The notes under the pieces were generated by a model. It searched no databases and was not told the origin of the DNA. It saw nothing but the letters and a program-made list of their open reading frames with translations. 43,559 bases of DNA from assembly GCA_002309655.1 (NCBI GenBank), contig DBXM01000033.1, positions 1-43,559 of the forward strand, written 5' to 3'. Below, in pieces: positions 23,454-31,376 of the stretch. How positions within the stretch are numbered: position 1 is the stretch's first letter; every line of letters begins with the position of its first letter. A program made the position numbers and the translations under genes. The stretch is from Mageeibacillus sp. UBA1212. Lineage in GTDB: Bacteria > Bacillota > Clostridia > UBA1212.

Positions 23454-24371
23454 ATGAAGCAGCTCGTATTCTCGCGCAAGGACGGACTAAACGCATATCT
23501 CTGTGACGGCGTTTTCGTTGCCGAAGGCGGAAACTTTGTGTTTTCGGCTGAGAAAACCTTCGACTGCGGACAGTGTTTCAGGTGGGAGAAGCTTCCCGAC
23601 GGCTCGTTTGTTGGTGTCGTAAAGGGAAGGCTGCTTTCCTTGCGTGAGAATTCTTCCGGATTTACTGTCTCAGACCTTTGCGGAGCTTTAGACACAGGTT
23701 TTGCTGAGTTTCTTGTTTCGTATTTTGATCTGATGACTGATTACGGCTCGGTCACACGCGAACTGTCAGGCCTTGACAGTGTTATAGAAAAAGCGGCCGA
23801 AGCAGGGCAGGGAATAAGGCTTTTGCGCCAGGAACTTTTCGAGACGGTGATATCTTTCATCATTTCCGCCAACAACAACATCCCGCGCATCAAAAAGTGC
23901 GTCGCGAGACTTTCGGAGATGTGCGGCGGGAAGATCGCTGCGTTTGGCGGAAAGGATTACTTCGCTTTTCCCGAACCCGGGGCGATAACCGGATTCACCG
24001 ACGAAGAGATACAGGTAACGGCGGGCGTCGGCTACAGAGCGCCTTTTATACGGCAGACCGCGGAGCTGTTCGCTGACGGATCTTATTCGTTTTTAAAACT
24101 TCTCGACGCGAAATGCGACGGAACGCTCAAAAAGACGGTTCTTGCGCTTCCGGGTGTTGGCGAAAAGGTCGCGGGCTGCGTGACGCTGTTCACGGGAATC
24201 GACCGTAGCGCGTTCCCGGTGGACGTTTGGGTCGAGAGAATGTGCGAAGAACTGTACGGCCTGAAAGGGTTCACGCGTCCCGCGCTTCAAAAGCGCATGG
24301 AGGAGTATTTCGGCGAGAACGGCGGCCTCGCGCAGCAGTATCTTTTTAACTACATACGGTCTATAAGCTGA
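23454..24371 (+). CDS. ogg: 8-oxoguanine DNA glycosylase/AP lyase
   Basis: Bifunctional base-excision repair enzyme removing 8-oxoguanine. The 305-residue product has the N-terminal OGG domain (FDCGQCFRWEKL) and a helix-hairpin-helix GPD domain (LPGVGEKVAGCV). The catalytic lysine is K238 and the conserved aspartate D257 (FPVDVWVER). Their 19-residue spacing equals that of K249 and D268 in human OGG1. No clear ribosome binding site precedes the ATG, so it may rely on coupling to tyrS, which ends 18 bases upstream. Lies 36 bases before dnaG. Confidence 0.93.
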   Translation: MKQLVFSRKDGLNAYLCDGVFVAEGGNFVFSAEKTFDCGQCFRWEKLPDGSFVGVVKGRLLSLRENSSGFTVSDLCGALDTGFAEFLVSYFDLMTDYGSVTRELSGLDSVIEKAAEAGQGIRLLRQELFETVISFIISANNNIPRIKKCVARLSEMCGGKIAAFGGKDYFAFPEPGAITGFTDEEIQVTAGVGYRAPFIRQTAELFADGSYSFLKLLDAKCDGTLKKTVLALPGVGEKVAGCVTLFTGIDRSAFPVDVWVERMCEELYGLKGFTRPALQKRMEEYFGENGGLAQQYLFNYIRSIS

Positions 24372-24407
24372 CAATTTGCCCGATATTTAATGAAGGGAGG
24401 AAAAGGC

Positions 24408-26219
24408 ATGGCAGACAAACAGGGACGTCTTACGCAGGAAGAAGTGCTTTCACGCGTGAATATCGTGAGTCTGATTTCCGAGTTCGTACCGCTCAAAAAG
24501 CAGGGCGCGAACTATGTCGGTCTGTGTCCTTTTCACGCCGACAGGAACCCTTCGCTATTCGTCAGCGAGTCCAAGGGCATTTTCAAGTGCTTCGCTTGCG
24601 GCGTCGGTGGGAACGCTATCCGGTTCATCGAGCTCTCCGAGAAACTTTCTTATGTTGACGCTCTCTACAATCTTGCCGACAGAGCCGGAATCAAATACAC
24701 CCGCGGCATCGAGCGCGACGAACAGACCACCAGACTCAGGAACGACATCCGTTCCCTCAACAAAGAGACCGCCAAGTTCTACTTCGAGCAGCTGAAGACA
24801 AGCCGGAAGGCGCAGGAATACCTTAAAACCCGCGGGATTACCGCCGATACCGCAACGAAGTTCGGCCTCGGCTATTCTCCCGACTCCTGGGACGCGCTTT
24901 ACAAGCATTTCAAATCCGGCGGCGTGCAAGACGATCTTCTGATAAAAGCGGGACTTGTCAGCAAAACCGACAAGGGAAATCTTATCGACAGGTTCAGGGA
25001 CAGGCTCATGTTCCCGATTTTCGACGACATCGGAAACGTTATCGCTTTCGGCGGACGTACGATGGATAAGGACGCGAAAACCGCCAAGTACATCAATTCC
25101 CAGGAGACGCCTGTCTATATTAAGGGGCAGCATCTTTACGGACTCAACATCGCCAAGAAATCCGTTTCTGACAAGGTTATAATCGTCGAGGGTTACATGG
25201 ACTGCATCGCTCTTCACCAGAAGGGAATCGATTTCGCCGTCGCTGCCCTGGGAACGGCCCTTACCGAGAAGCAGGGGCGACTGCTTAAGCGCTACTTCGA
25301 GAAAAGAGAGATAATAGTCGCGTTTGACAATGACAGCGCGGGCGCTCAGGCTACGGTTCGCGGCATGGAGATACTGAAGAATATCGGCCTCTCGGTTAAG
25401 GTTTTCCGTCTAACGGGTGCGAAGGACGCAGACGAATTCTTAAAGACCCATACCAAAGACGATTTTCTTGAACAGCTGTCGCATTCTTACAGCCTTTTCG
25501 AGTATAAATGCATTCTTGCCGCTGAGGAAAACCCGGCTGACACAAATGAGCATAAAATCGATTTTATCAACAAGGTGAAGAGTCTGTTTGCGCAGCTTCC
25601 GGATACCGACAAGCTTGTTTATAAAAAATGGGTCACCGAAAAGTTCGGGAAACAGTACGGCTTCGGCGAGGACACTGTTGTCGGTTCGCAGAGTTTAAAT
25701 CAGGGAAAAGTCGATCGCGAAGAACCTTCAACTGGAATTATCCAGCGGAGAATCTATATTTCCGATGATGAGAAGGACGATTCCGGTCTTTCCGAAGCGG
25801 ATAAAAAGAAGGATTTTAACGAAAAACGGCTGCTTATCTGTTTCGCAGAAAATCCCGGTGTCTTCAAAACTCTTAAAAACAAAGACATTCGCGGGCTGTT
25901 TGCTTTTGAGGAGAACAGGCTTATCTTTGACATTGTTTCCGAGGGTTGCGAGAGCGGTGAGATAAAAGGATTTTCTTCGCTTCCTTCTTTCGGAGCGGCC
26001 GCTGACAACCGGCTGGCGGAAGCGCAGTTTAAGTACGATATCAAACCTTCTGACGCTAAGGCGTCGGTATCGGAGATGCTTCAGAAACTGTATAACGCCG
26101 CGAAGGACGCGGAACTGGATCGGATTCAGAAGGAGATTGACGACCCTTCGACGCCGAAGGAGCGGAAGATCGAGCTGGTAAAGAAATTCGCTGCGCTCAA
26201 AAAGAAACAGAAGAAATAA
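24408..26219 (+). CDS. dnaG: DNA primase
   Basis: Synthesises RNA primers at the replication fork. From the ATG at 24408 the product has 603 residues; GGGAGG ahead of it makes this start better than the in-frame ATG at 24390. The CHC2 zinc finger is intact (C40, H43, C61, C64). The TOPRIM domain shows VEGYMDC and the acidic FDNDSAG. The C-terminal helicase-interaction region is present but diverged and rich in Lys/Asp. Followed by a strong terminator and then rpoD, an arrangement common in Firmicutes. Confidence 0.97.
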   Translation: MADKQGRLTQEEVLSRVNIVSLISEFVPLKKQGANYVGLCPFHADRNPSLFVSESKGIFKCFACGVGGNAIRFIELSEKLSYVDALYNLADRAGIKYTRGIERDEQTTRLRNDIRSLNKETAKFYFEQLKTSRKAQEYLKTRGITADTATKFGLGYSPDSWDALYKHFKSGGVQDDLLIKAGLVSKTDKGNLIDRFRDRLMFPIFDDIGNVIAFGGRTMDKDAKTAKYINSQETPVYIKGQHLYGLNIAKKSVSDKVIIVEGYMDCIALHQKGIDFAVAALGTALTEKQGRLLKRYFEKREIIVAFDNDSAGAQATVRGMEILKNIGLSVKVFRLTGAKDADEFLKTHTKDDFLEQLSHSYSLFEYKCILAAEENPADTNEHKIDFINKVKSLFAQLPDTDKLVYKKWVTEKFGKQYGFGEDTVVGSQSLNQGKVDREEPSTGIIQRRIYISDDEKDDSGLSEADKKKDFNEKRLLICFAENPGVFKTLKNKDIRGLFAFEENRLIFDIVSEGCESGEIKGFSSLPSFGAAADNRLAEAQFKYDIKPSDAKASVSEMLQKLYNAAKDAELDRIQKEIDDPSTPKERKIELVKKFAALKKKQKK

Positions 26220-26239
26220 TTCAATCTGAATTGAGAATT

Positions 26240-26272
26240 GCCGGCGGCCTCGAATGACTGCCGGCTTTTTTA
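26240..26272 (+). terminator. Terminator between dnaG and rpoD
   Basis: GCCGGC (26240-26245) pairs with GCCGGC (26260-26265), then seven T residues. It separates rpoD from dnaG, which many relatives co-transcribe. Confidence 0.82.
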
Positions 26273-26284
26273 TTTCCCGTATAT

Positions 26285-26313
26285 TTTACGTTTGCGGAAA
26301 ATGATGGTATTAT
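26285..26313 (+). promoter_or_regulatory. Promoter of rpoD
   Basis: TTTACG (26285-26290) and TATTAT (26308-26313) are 17 bases apart, with a TGG extension ahead of the -10. The leader is about 55 bases. Confidence 0.62.
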
Positions 26314-26375
26314 ACTGTCGAAGGCGTTCTATTTATGCCTGATGCATCTTGCGGCTTATACGGAGGTTATGCGCA

Positions 26376-27986
26376 ATGGCAACTAAAAAAGCAAAAGAAA
26401 TCAAGAACGAAGAAGCGACTGTTGAAGAGGCTGCGGTAACAGTTTCTGGGGAGAAAGCTGTGGAAATATCCGCTGAGGCAGCAGGTGAAGCTCCCGTGGC
26501 TCAGGAAGTTGACGCGGAGTCTCTTCCCGAAGCAAAGAAACGCGGCAGAAAACCCGGCAAAAAGTCCAAGAAAGGCGACGGATCCGAGTCTGAAGGCTCC
26601 GGAAAGCGGTCGAAAAAGAAGTCATCGGAATATGACGACGATTATTCGGATTTTGACTTTCAACTGAATTACAGGGATCCCGCCCTTGCGGATCAGGAGA
26701 TCCTCGAGGAGGAAGAGAATCCGGACGACATGGACGCTCCCGAAAGCGAGCCCGATGAATCCGACCTTATCGACTGCGAGAAGGACTACGACGGCGAGAA
26801 CATTCTGAATCTCGAAGACGACATCGACTCTGTTGACGACGACGATCCCGACGCTGAAGATCCGGACCTTGCTTCGATTTTGCAGGCAGTAGATCAGGAC
26901 GACGTTGCCGTCGACAAGTACAGTGAAGACGACGACTTCGAGAACCAGCTGATCAAAAAGCTGATTGACGCCGCCCGCGACACCGGAATCATTTACGCCG
27001 ACGAGGTTACCGACCAGACCGGCGATTATAAATTCTCGGACGCGTTCTTCGACAAGCTTTACGAACAGGCGGAAAAGAACAATATCACTATAGGCGGCGA
27101 CCTGAACGACGTGAAATCCGACGGCAAGCAGTACAGCGACACGATCGGTTCCGCGGAGGGCATCAATGTTGAAGACGACGTCAGGATGTACCTTCACGAC
27201 ATAGGAAAGGTTCCGCTGCTCAGCTTTGACGAGGAAGTCGAACTGGCAATCAAGATCGAGAACGGCGACCTCGAGGCACGAGACAAGCTGATCGAATCCA
27301 ACCTGAGGCTCGTTGTCAGTATTGCCAAGAAATACGTGAGGCGCGGACTTCTTTTCGAGGATCTCGTTTCCGAGGGCAACCTGGGACTGATGAGAGCGGT
27401 CGAGAAGTTTGACTACAGAAAAGGCTACAAGTTCAGTACATACGCCACGTGGTGGATCAAGCAGGGCATCCAGAGAGCGATTGCCGACCAGGGCAGAACA
27501 ATCAGAATTCCCGTGCACATGCACGAAAAGATCAACAAGATGGTCAAGGCGCAGCGCCAGCTTTCACAGGAACTCGGCTGCGAGCCCACACCTGAGCAGA
27601 TTGCAAGAGAGATCAACGAGACGCCGGGACAGGTTCGCGACATGCTCAGAATCGCTTTGGAGCCTATTTCGCTTGAAACGCCTATCGGTGACGAGGACGA
27701 GAGCAACATCGGCGACTTCATTCAGGACGACGACTCCAACTCCCCGGCCGAATTTGCGAGAAGAGACTACGCGCACAAGGCTATCGACGCCGCGCTCAGC
27801 ACGCTCAACGAACGTGAGTGCCAGGTGCTCGAGATGAGGTTCGGCCTCCGCGACAACAAGCCGAAGACACTTGAAGACGTGGGCAAGCATTTCAACGTCA
27901 CCCGTGAGCGTATCAGGCAGATTGAGTTCAAGGCACTGAGGAAGCTGAGACATCCGAGCAGAAGCAAGCTTCTTAAAGACCTGTAA
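26376..27986 (+). CDS. rpoD: Housekeeping RNA polymerase sigma factor (sigma-70/SigA)
   Basis: Directs RNA polymerase to the TTGACA/TATAAT promoters seen across the window. From the ATG at 26376 the product has 536 residues; CGGAGG lies nine bases upstream, so an in-frame TTG at 26349 is rejected. The first about 170 residues are a Glu/Asp/Lys-rich low-complexity extension. Next come region 1.1 (IKKLIDAARDTG), region 1.2 (DDVRMYLHDIGKVPLL), region 2 (NLRLVVSIAKKYV, GLMRAVEKFDY, FSTYATWWIKQGI), region 3, and region 4 with the HTH (NVTRERIRQIEFKALRKLR). The acidic N-terminus is longer than in B. subtilis SigA. Confidence 0.98.
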   Translation: MATKKAKEIKNEEATVEEAAVTVSGEKAVEISAEAAGEAPVAQEVDAESLPEAKKRGRKPGKKSKKGDGSESEGSGKRSKKKSSEYDDDYSDFDFQLNYRDPALADQEILEEEENPDDMDAPESEPDESDLIDCEKDYDGENILNLEDDIDSVDDDDPDAEDPDLASILQAVDQDDVAVDKYSEDDDFENQLIKKLIDAARDTGIIYADEVTDQTGDYKFSDAFFDKLYEQAEKNNITIGGDLNDVKSDGKQYSDTIGSAEGINVEDDVRMYLHDIGKVPLLSFDEEVELAIKIENGDLEARDKLIESNLRLVVSIAKKYVRRGLLFEDLVSEGNLGLMRAVEKFDYRKGYKFSTYATWWIKQGIQRAIADQGRTIRIPVHMHEKINKMVKAQRQLSQELGCEPTPEQIAREINETPGQVRDMLRIALEPISLETPIGDEDESNIGDFIQDDDSNSPAEFARRDYAHKAIDAALSTLNERECQVLEMRFGLRDNKPKTLEDVGKHFNVTRERIRQIEFKALRKLRHPSRSKLLKDL

Positions 27987-28041
27987 GGACGTTTCCGGAC
28001 TTCGTTTACAAATGATTAACGTTAAAAACGGAGGGTTTTTG

Positions 28042-29325
28042 ATGAAAACCGAAAGTTTAAACAAGAAAATATGCCTGTTCCTGGCCGTGCTTCTGACGCT
28101 CGGCTGTCTGATATTCCCGCCTGGTGAAGCAGCTGCTTTTAACAAGAACACCGCGGTGGCGATTTCGAACGACCTCAGCCTCGAAACCATGAAGGCGAAG
28201 GCCTTCGCTTCTCTTTACTTCGACTCCGGCGAGATTTCATTCATGAGCGAGACCGCTCACGACAGATTTTCGGTCGGCAATCTCGTAAAGCTGATGACTC
28301 TTTATCTGACTTTTGAGGCGGTTGCGAACGGTAAAACCGGCCTTAAGAGCGGCGTAAAGGTTTCGAAGGCGGCGCAGCAGATTTCCGTCAACAGGGAGAG
28401 GGTCTTCCTTGACAGCGGGAAGGGCGAGGTCATTACCGTGGAAGAAGCGGTGATCGCAGTCATCGCGGGAAGCGCCAACGACGCCGCGTACGCGCTGGCG
28501 GAGCACATTTCCGAGGCGGACGAAGAGACTTTTGTGGCGATGATGAACGCCAAAGCGCTTGAACTCGGACTTTCCGACACCCACTACTGCGACTCGACAG
28601 GCATCAAAATAATCGACGACGGCCAGTACACTTCGGCGGCGGATCTCTGCATGCTCTCGTACAGACTTGTGAAGGATTTTCCCGACATTTTGAATTATTC
28701 ACGCATCACTTCGGGGATGTTCGTGCACACCTCGACAGGCCAGCCCGACACGCAGATGCAGAACTCCAACGCGCTCGTTTATTCGGGAATGCTGGAAGGC
28801 GCCGACGGTCTTCTTGTGGGCTATTCCAACGCGGACAAATACGCCCAGGCGGCGTCCGCTTCGATTGGCGGCGAGAGAGTGATTGCAGTTGTTATAGGTG
28901 AAGAGACGCCTGAGAGAAGGGCGGGAGAGCTCAAGTATCTTCTTGAGTACACTTCGAGATGCTTCGAGACCAAGGAGCTCGACAAAGCGGGCACCTACGT
29001 CAGAATGATTTCGGTGAAGGACGGCAAGAGCATCAAAGCCAAGACCTGCACCGGGGCGGACTTCTCGTACATTGCGAACCTCACAGAGAAGTACACGGTC
29101 GAGAAGAAGATTGTTCTCGACGGAAAGGTGACGGCGCCGGTGTCAAAGGGCGACATCGTCGGCAAAGTCGTTTACCAGAAAGTTTACACCGACGAGGAAG
29201 GCGAAAAACAGACCGAGGAGATAGGCAGCGTCGACCTTTTGATTGACGAGGACGTGGACCGCGCGAACTGGTTCGTGAGGTTCCTCAGGAAGATTCTCTC
29301 ATTCCTTGGACTTATGGAGTATTGA
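28042..29325 (+). CDS. DacA-like protein lacking catalytic motifs (D-Ala-D-Ala carboxypeptidase pseudoenzyme)
   Basis: The 427-residue product has a signal peptide (cleavage near GEAAA, residue 33), a peptidase S11 (PBP5/DacA) domain, a PBP5_C-type beta domain (about 315-390) and a C-terminal amphipathic helix (NWFVRFLRKILSFLG) for membrane attachment. The SxxK motif reads NLVK (N80, K83), so the nucleophilic serine is absent. The SxN motif is intact (S144-A-N146). The KTG motif reads LVG (258-260) in the context DGLLVGYSN. It therefore should not cleave D-Ala or bind beta-lactams covalently. The frame and secretion signals are intact, so it is probably a functional non-enzymatic protein. ATG at 28042 with ACGGAGGG; an in-frame ATG at 28012 is less likely. 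Confidence 0.9.
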   Translation: MKTESLNKKICLFLAVLLTLGCLIFPPGEAAAFNKNTAVAISNDLSLETMKAKAFASLYFDSGEISFMSETAHDRFSVGNLVKLMTLYLTFEAVANGKTGLKSGVKVSKAAQQISVNRERVFLDSGKGEVITVEEAVIAVIAGSANDAAYALAEHISEADEETFVAMMNAKALELGLSDTHYCDSTGIKIIDDGQYTSAADLCMLSYRLVKDFPDILNYSRITSGMFVHTSTGQPDTQMQNSNALVYSGMLEGADGLLVGYSNADKYAQAASASIGGERVIAVVIGEETPERRAGELKYLLEYTSRCFETKELDKAGTYVRMISVKDGKSIKAKTCTGADFSYIANLTEKYTVEKKIVLDGKVTAPVSKGDIVGKVVYQKVYTDEEGEKQTEEIGSVDLLIDEDVDRANWFVRFLRKILSFLGLMEY

Positions 29326-29349
29326 TTCTTTAGTGTTTGGATAAACGAA

Positions 29350-29400
29350 GGTCCGCCCGGCTCTTTTAATTTAGTGAGCCGGGCGGGCCTCTTCTTTTTG
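29350..29400 (+). terminator. Bidirectional terminator between convergent pseudoenzyme genes
   Basis: A 14-bp stem, GGTCCGCCCGGCTC (29350-29363) with GAGCCGGGCGGGCC (29376-29389), is followed by TCTTCTTTTTG on the plus strand. The minus-strand side lacks a long U-run but the hairpin can serve both genes. Confidence 0.82.
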
Positions 29401-29422
29401 CCTAATTCAAGGCAATATCAGC

Positions 29423-30115
29423 CTACATAAACATAGGTTTCAGCACCGCCATCCAAACTCCTTCGAAGAAGTTGTACAGAAGGGTCGCCGGCAGATACAG
29501 ATACGTTGACAGCGACGTCAGGCGCATCAGAATAATGAAGCCGAGGAAGATAAACATAGAGTACTTTTCGACCTTGTAGAGAAACTCATTCCAGCTGTAG
29601 GGCGTGAACGACGTAATCAGATTGTAGCCGTCGAGACCGGGCAGCGGCAGCATGTAGAACACCGCAAGGAACAGCGGATATGCGCTGGCGTTGTAAAACA
29701 GCAGGTGAAAGATCGTGAATATCCCGAGGTCCGTTTCCTGATTCCTGACCGCAAGGAACGAGAAGAGCACAGAGAGAGAAGTCAGAACGAAGCTTAAAAG
29801 CACGAGCGCAACCGGACCGCTGACTGAGTATATCGCCTTGTCGCGGCGCGGGTGCTTGTAGAAGCGGGAATTTGTCGGCATTGGCTTGTGCCAGCCGAAA
29901 CCGAGCAAGATCATCGCGAGAAGACCGAACCAGTCGATGTGCGCCATCGGGTTCAGCGTGAGACGTCCCTGCGCTTCGGGCGTCGGGTCGCCGAGCCACT
30001 TCGAGATCAGCGCCTGCGCGAAGCTCTTAAAAGTGAACGCGAGAATGATTCCCGGCACCGCGAGCAGTTTCAGAATTATTTCGTATACAATGCTTTCAGA
30101 ATCAAATCCAAACAT
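29423..30115 (-). CDS. Site-2-protease (M50) family membrane protein without HExxH
   Basis: A 230-residue, about six-helix protein clearly of the M50 small site-2-protease type: LGDPTPEAQGRLTLNPMAHID, GFGWHKPMPTN, SGPVALVLLS and MLPLPGLDGYN. Where active relatives have the zinc-binding HEFAH, this protein has KSFAQ (residues 30-34), losing both histidines and the glutamate. The third ligand position, D162 in LDG, remains. It cannot bind catalytic zinc in the normal way, so a non-proteolytic role such as substrate binding is inferred. The ATG at 30113-30115 lies eight bases after ACGGAGG; a TTG six bases earlier is too close to it. Own promoter at 30135-30162; convergent with the DacA-like gene. 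Confidence 0.88.
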   Translation of the reverse strand: MFGFDSESIVYEIILKLLAVPGIILAFTFKSFAQALISKWLGDPTPEAQGRLTLNPMAHIDWFGLLAMILLGFGWHKPMPTNSRFYKHPRRDKAIYSVSGPVALVLLSFVLTSLSVLFSFLAVRNQETDLGIFTIFHLLFYNASAYPLFLAVFYMLPLPGLDGYNLITSFTPYSWNEFLYKVEKYSMFIFLGFIILMRLTSLSTYLYLPATLLYNFFEGVWMAVLKPMFM

Positions 30116-30134
30116 CTGCAATACCTCCGTAGTA

Positions 30135-30162
30135 ATTGTAGCATAAAAAGCTCCGGTTTCAA
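30135..30162 (-). promoter_or_regulatory. Promoter of the M50-like gene
   Basis: Minus strand TTGAAA (30157-30162) and TACAAT (30135-30140) with a 16-base spacer. The start would be near 30128, giving a very short leader. Confidence 0.68.
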
Positions 30163-30271
30163 AACATTTTCGCGCTTTAAGGATTTTTGAGGTTTCGCAG
30201 TTGCGATTAATTTCACATTCCCGTACATTAAAGTTTGCATTTTTTATAACGCGCCTGCGCGCAGTAAAAAC

Positions 30272-30300
30272 TTGAAAACCCGGCGGCAGGGTGGTATAAT
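30272..30300 (+). promoter_or_regulatory. Promoter of metA
   Basis: TTGAAA (30272-30277) and TATAAT (30295-30300), 17 bases apart, with TGG ahead of the -10. The leader of about 73 bases to the ATG at 30380 shows no SAM riboswitch or T-box that I can recognise. Confidence 0.8.
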
Positions 30301-30379
30301 GAAAATGTATGCGAAAACGGGTCTAAGCCTTAAACATTCCTTTTTGCATGCGAACAGTAACGCTAACGGAGAAACTTTT

Positions 30380-31348
30380 ATGCCTATCAGAATTCCCGAC
30401 AACCTGCCGGCGAGCAGCATACTTTCCAACGAGAACGTTTTCGTCCTCAAGGAGAATATGGCGCTTCACCAGGATATCCGTCCGCTTAAGATCGCGATTC
30501 TGAACCTTATGCCGACCAAGATCGTCACGGAGACACAGCTTTTGAGGCTTCTCAGTAACAGCCCGCTACAGGTCGAAGTCACGTTCCTGCACCCCGAGAG
30601 TTACGTTTCGAAAAACGTTTCCGAGAGCCATCTTATAGAATTCTACAAGACCTTCAACGACGTCGCGGACGAGAAGTTTGACGGACTAATTATTACAGGC
30701 GCGCCTGTGGAACTTTTGGAATTTGAGAAGGTTGAGTACTGGGACGAACTCTGCAACATCATGGAGTGGTCTAAATCCAACGTGACTACGACTCTTCACA
30801 TCTGCTGGGGCGCGCAGGCGGGGCTTTACTACCACTACGGAATCGAGAAAAAACTGCTTCCGTCGAAGCTCTCCGGCGTCTACCCTCACTATCCGTGTCA
30901 CAAACGCGCCAGGCTTTTAAGAGGCTTTGACGACATTTTCTACATTCCTCACTCGCGCTACACGTACAACGATATTGCCGACATCGAAAAGGTCGAGGAT
31001 CTCGACATTATGGCGATGTCACACGTGGCCGGCGCCTCGGTGTGCGCTTCAAAGGACAGACGAATGATTTTCGTCTCGGGGCACCTCGAATACGACCGTG
31101 ACACACTCAAGAAAGAGTACGAGCGCGACGTTCTGAAAGGCCTCGAGCCCGCTATTCCCGAGAATTATTTTCCGGATAACGACCCGACGAAAAAACCTTT
31201 CCACCAGTGGCGCTCCCACGCGTATCTGCTTTTCGCGAACTGGCTGAACTATTACGTATACCAGGCGACGCCTTACGACCTCGATGAACTCCACAGCGGC
31301 TTCACGCCCGACATGAAGGGCAAGAGCGAAACCAGCGAGCTGATTTGA
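30380..31348 (+). CDS. metA: Homoserine O-acetyltransferase (MetA family)
   Basis: First committed step of methionine synthesis. From the ATG at 30380 (GGAGAAA upstream; the longer frame from 30272 overlaps the promoter) the product has 322 residues. Catalytic Cys142 lies in HICWGAQ, and the SGHLEYD segment carries the other catalytic His and Glu. Residue 111, which decides acyl-donor choice in this family, is Glu (GAPVE), as in acetyl-CoA-using Bacillus cereus MetA; succinyl-CoA users have Gly there. So acetyl-CoA is the likely donor despite homology to succinyltransferases. Followed by a 28-base gap to the next gene. Confidence 0.95.
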   Translation: MPIRIPDNLPASSILSNENVFVLKENMALHQDIRPLKIAILNLMPTKIVTETQLLRLLSNSPLQVEVTFLHPESYVSKNVSESHLIEFYKTFNDVADEKFDGLIITGAPVELLEFEKVEYWDELCNIMEWSKSNVTTTLHICWGAQAGLYYHYGIEKKLLPSKLSGVYPHYPCHKRARLLRGFDDIFYIPHSRYTYNDIADIEKVEDLDIMAMSHVAGASVCASKDRRMIFVSGHLEYDRDTLKKEYERDVLKGLEPAIPENYFPDNDPTKKPFHQWRSHAYLLFANWLNYYVYQATPYDLDELHSGFTPDMKGKSETSELI

Positions 31349-31376
31349 ACTTTAATGGAAACAAACAATTACTGAA

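Noticed and set aside
30301..30379. SAM riboswitch before metA
   Set aside because: The leader is about 73 bases, too short for SAM-I, and no conserved SAM core was recognised.
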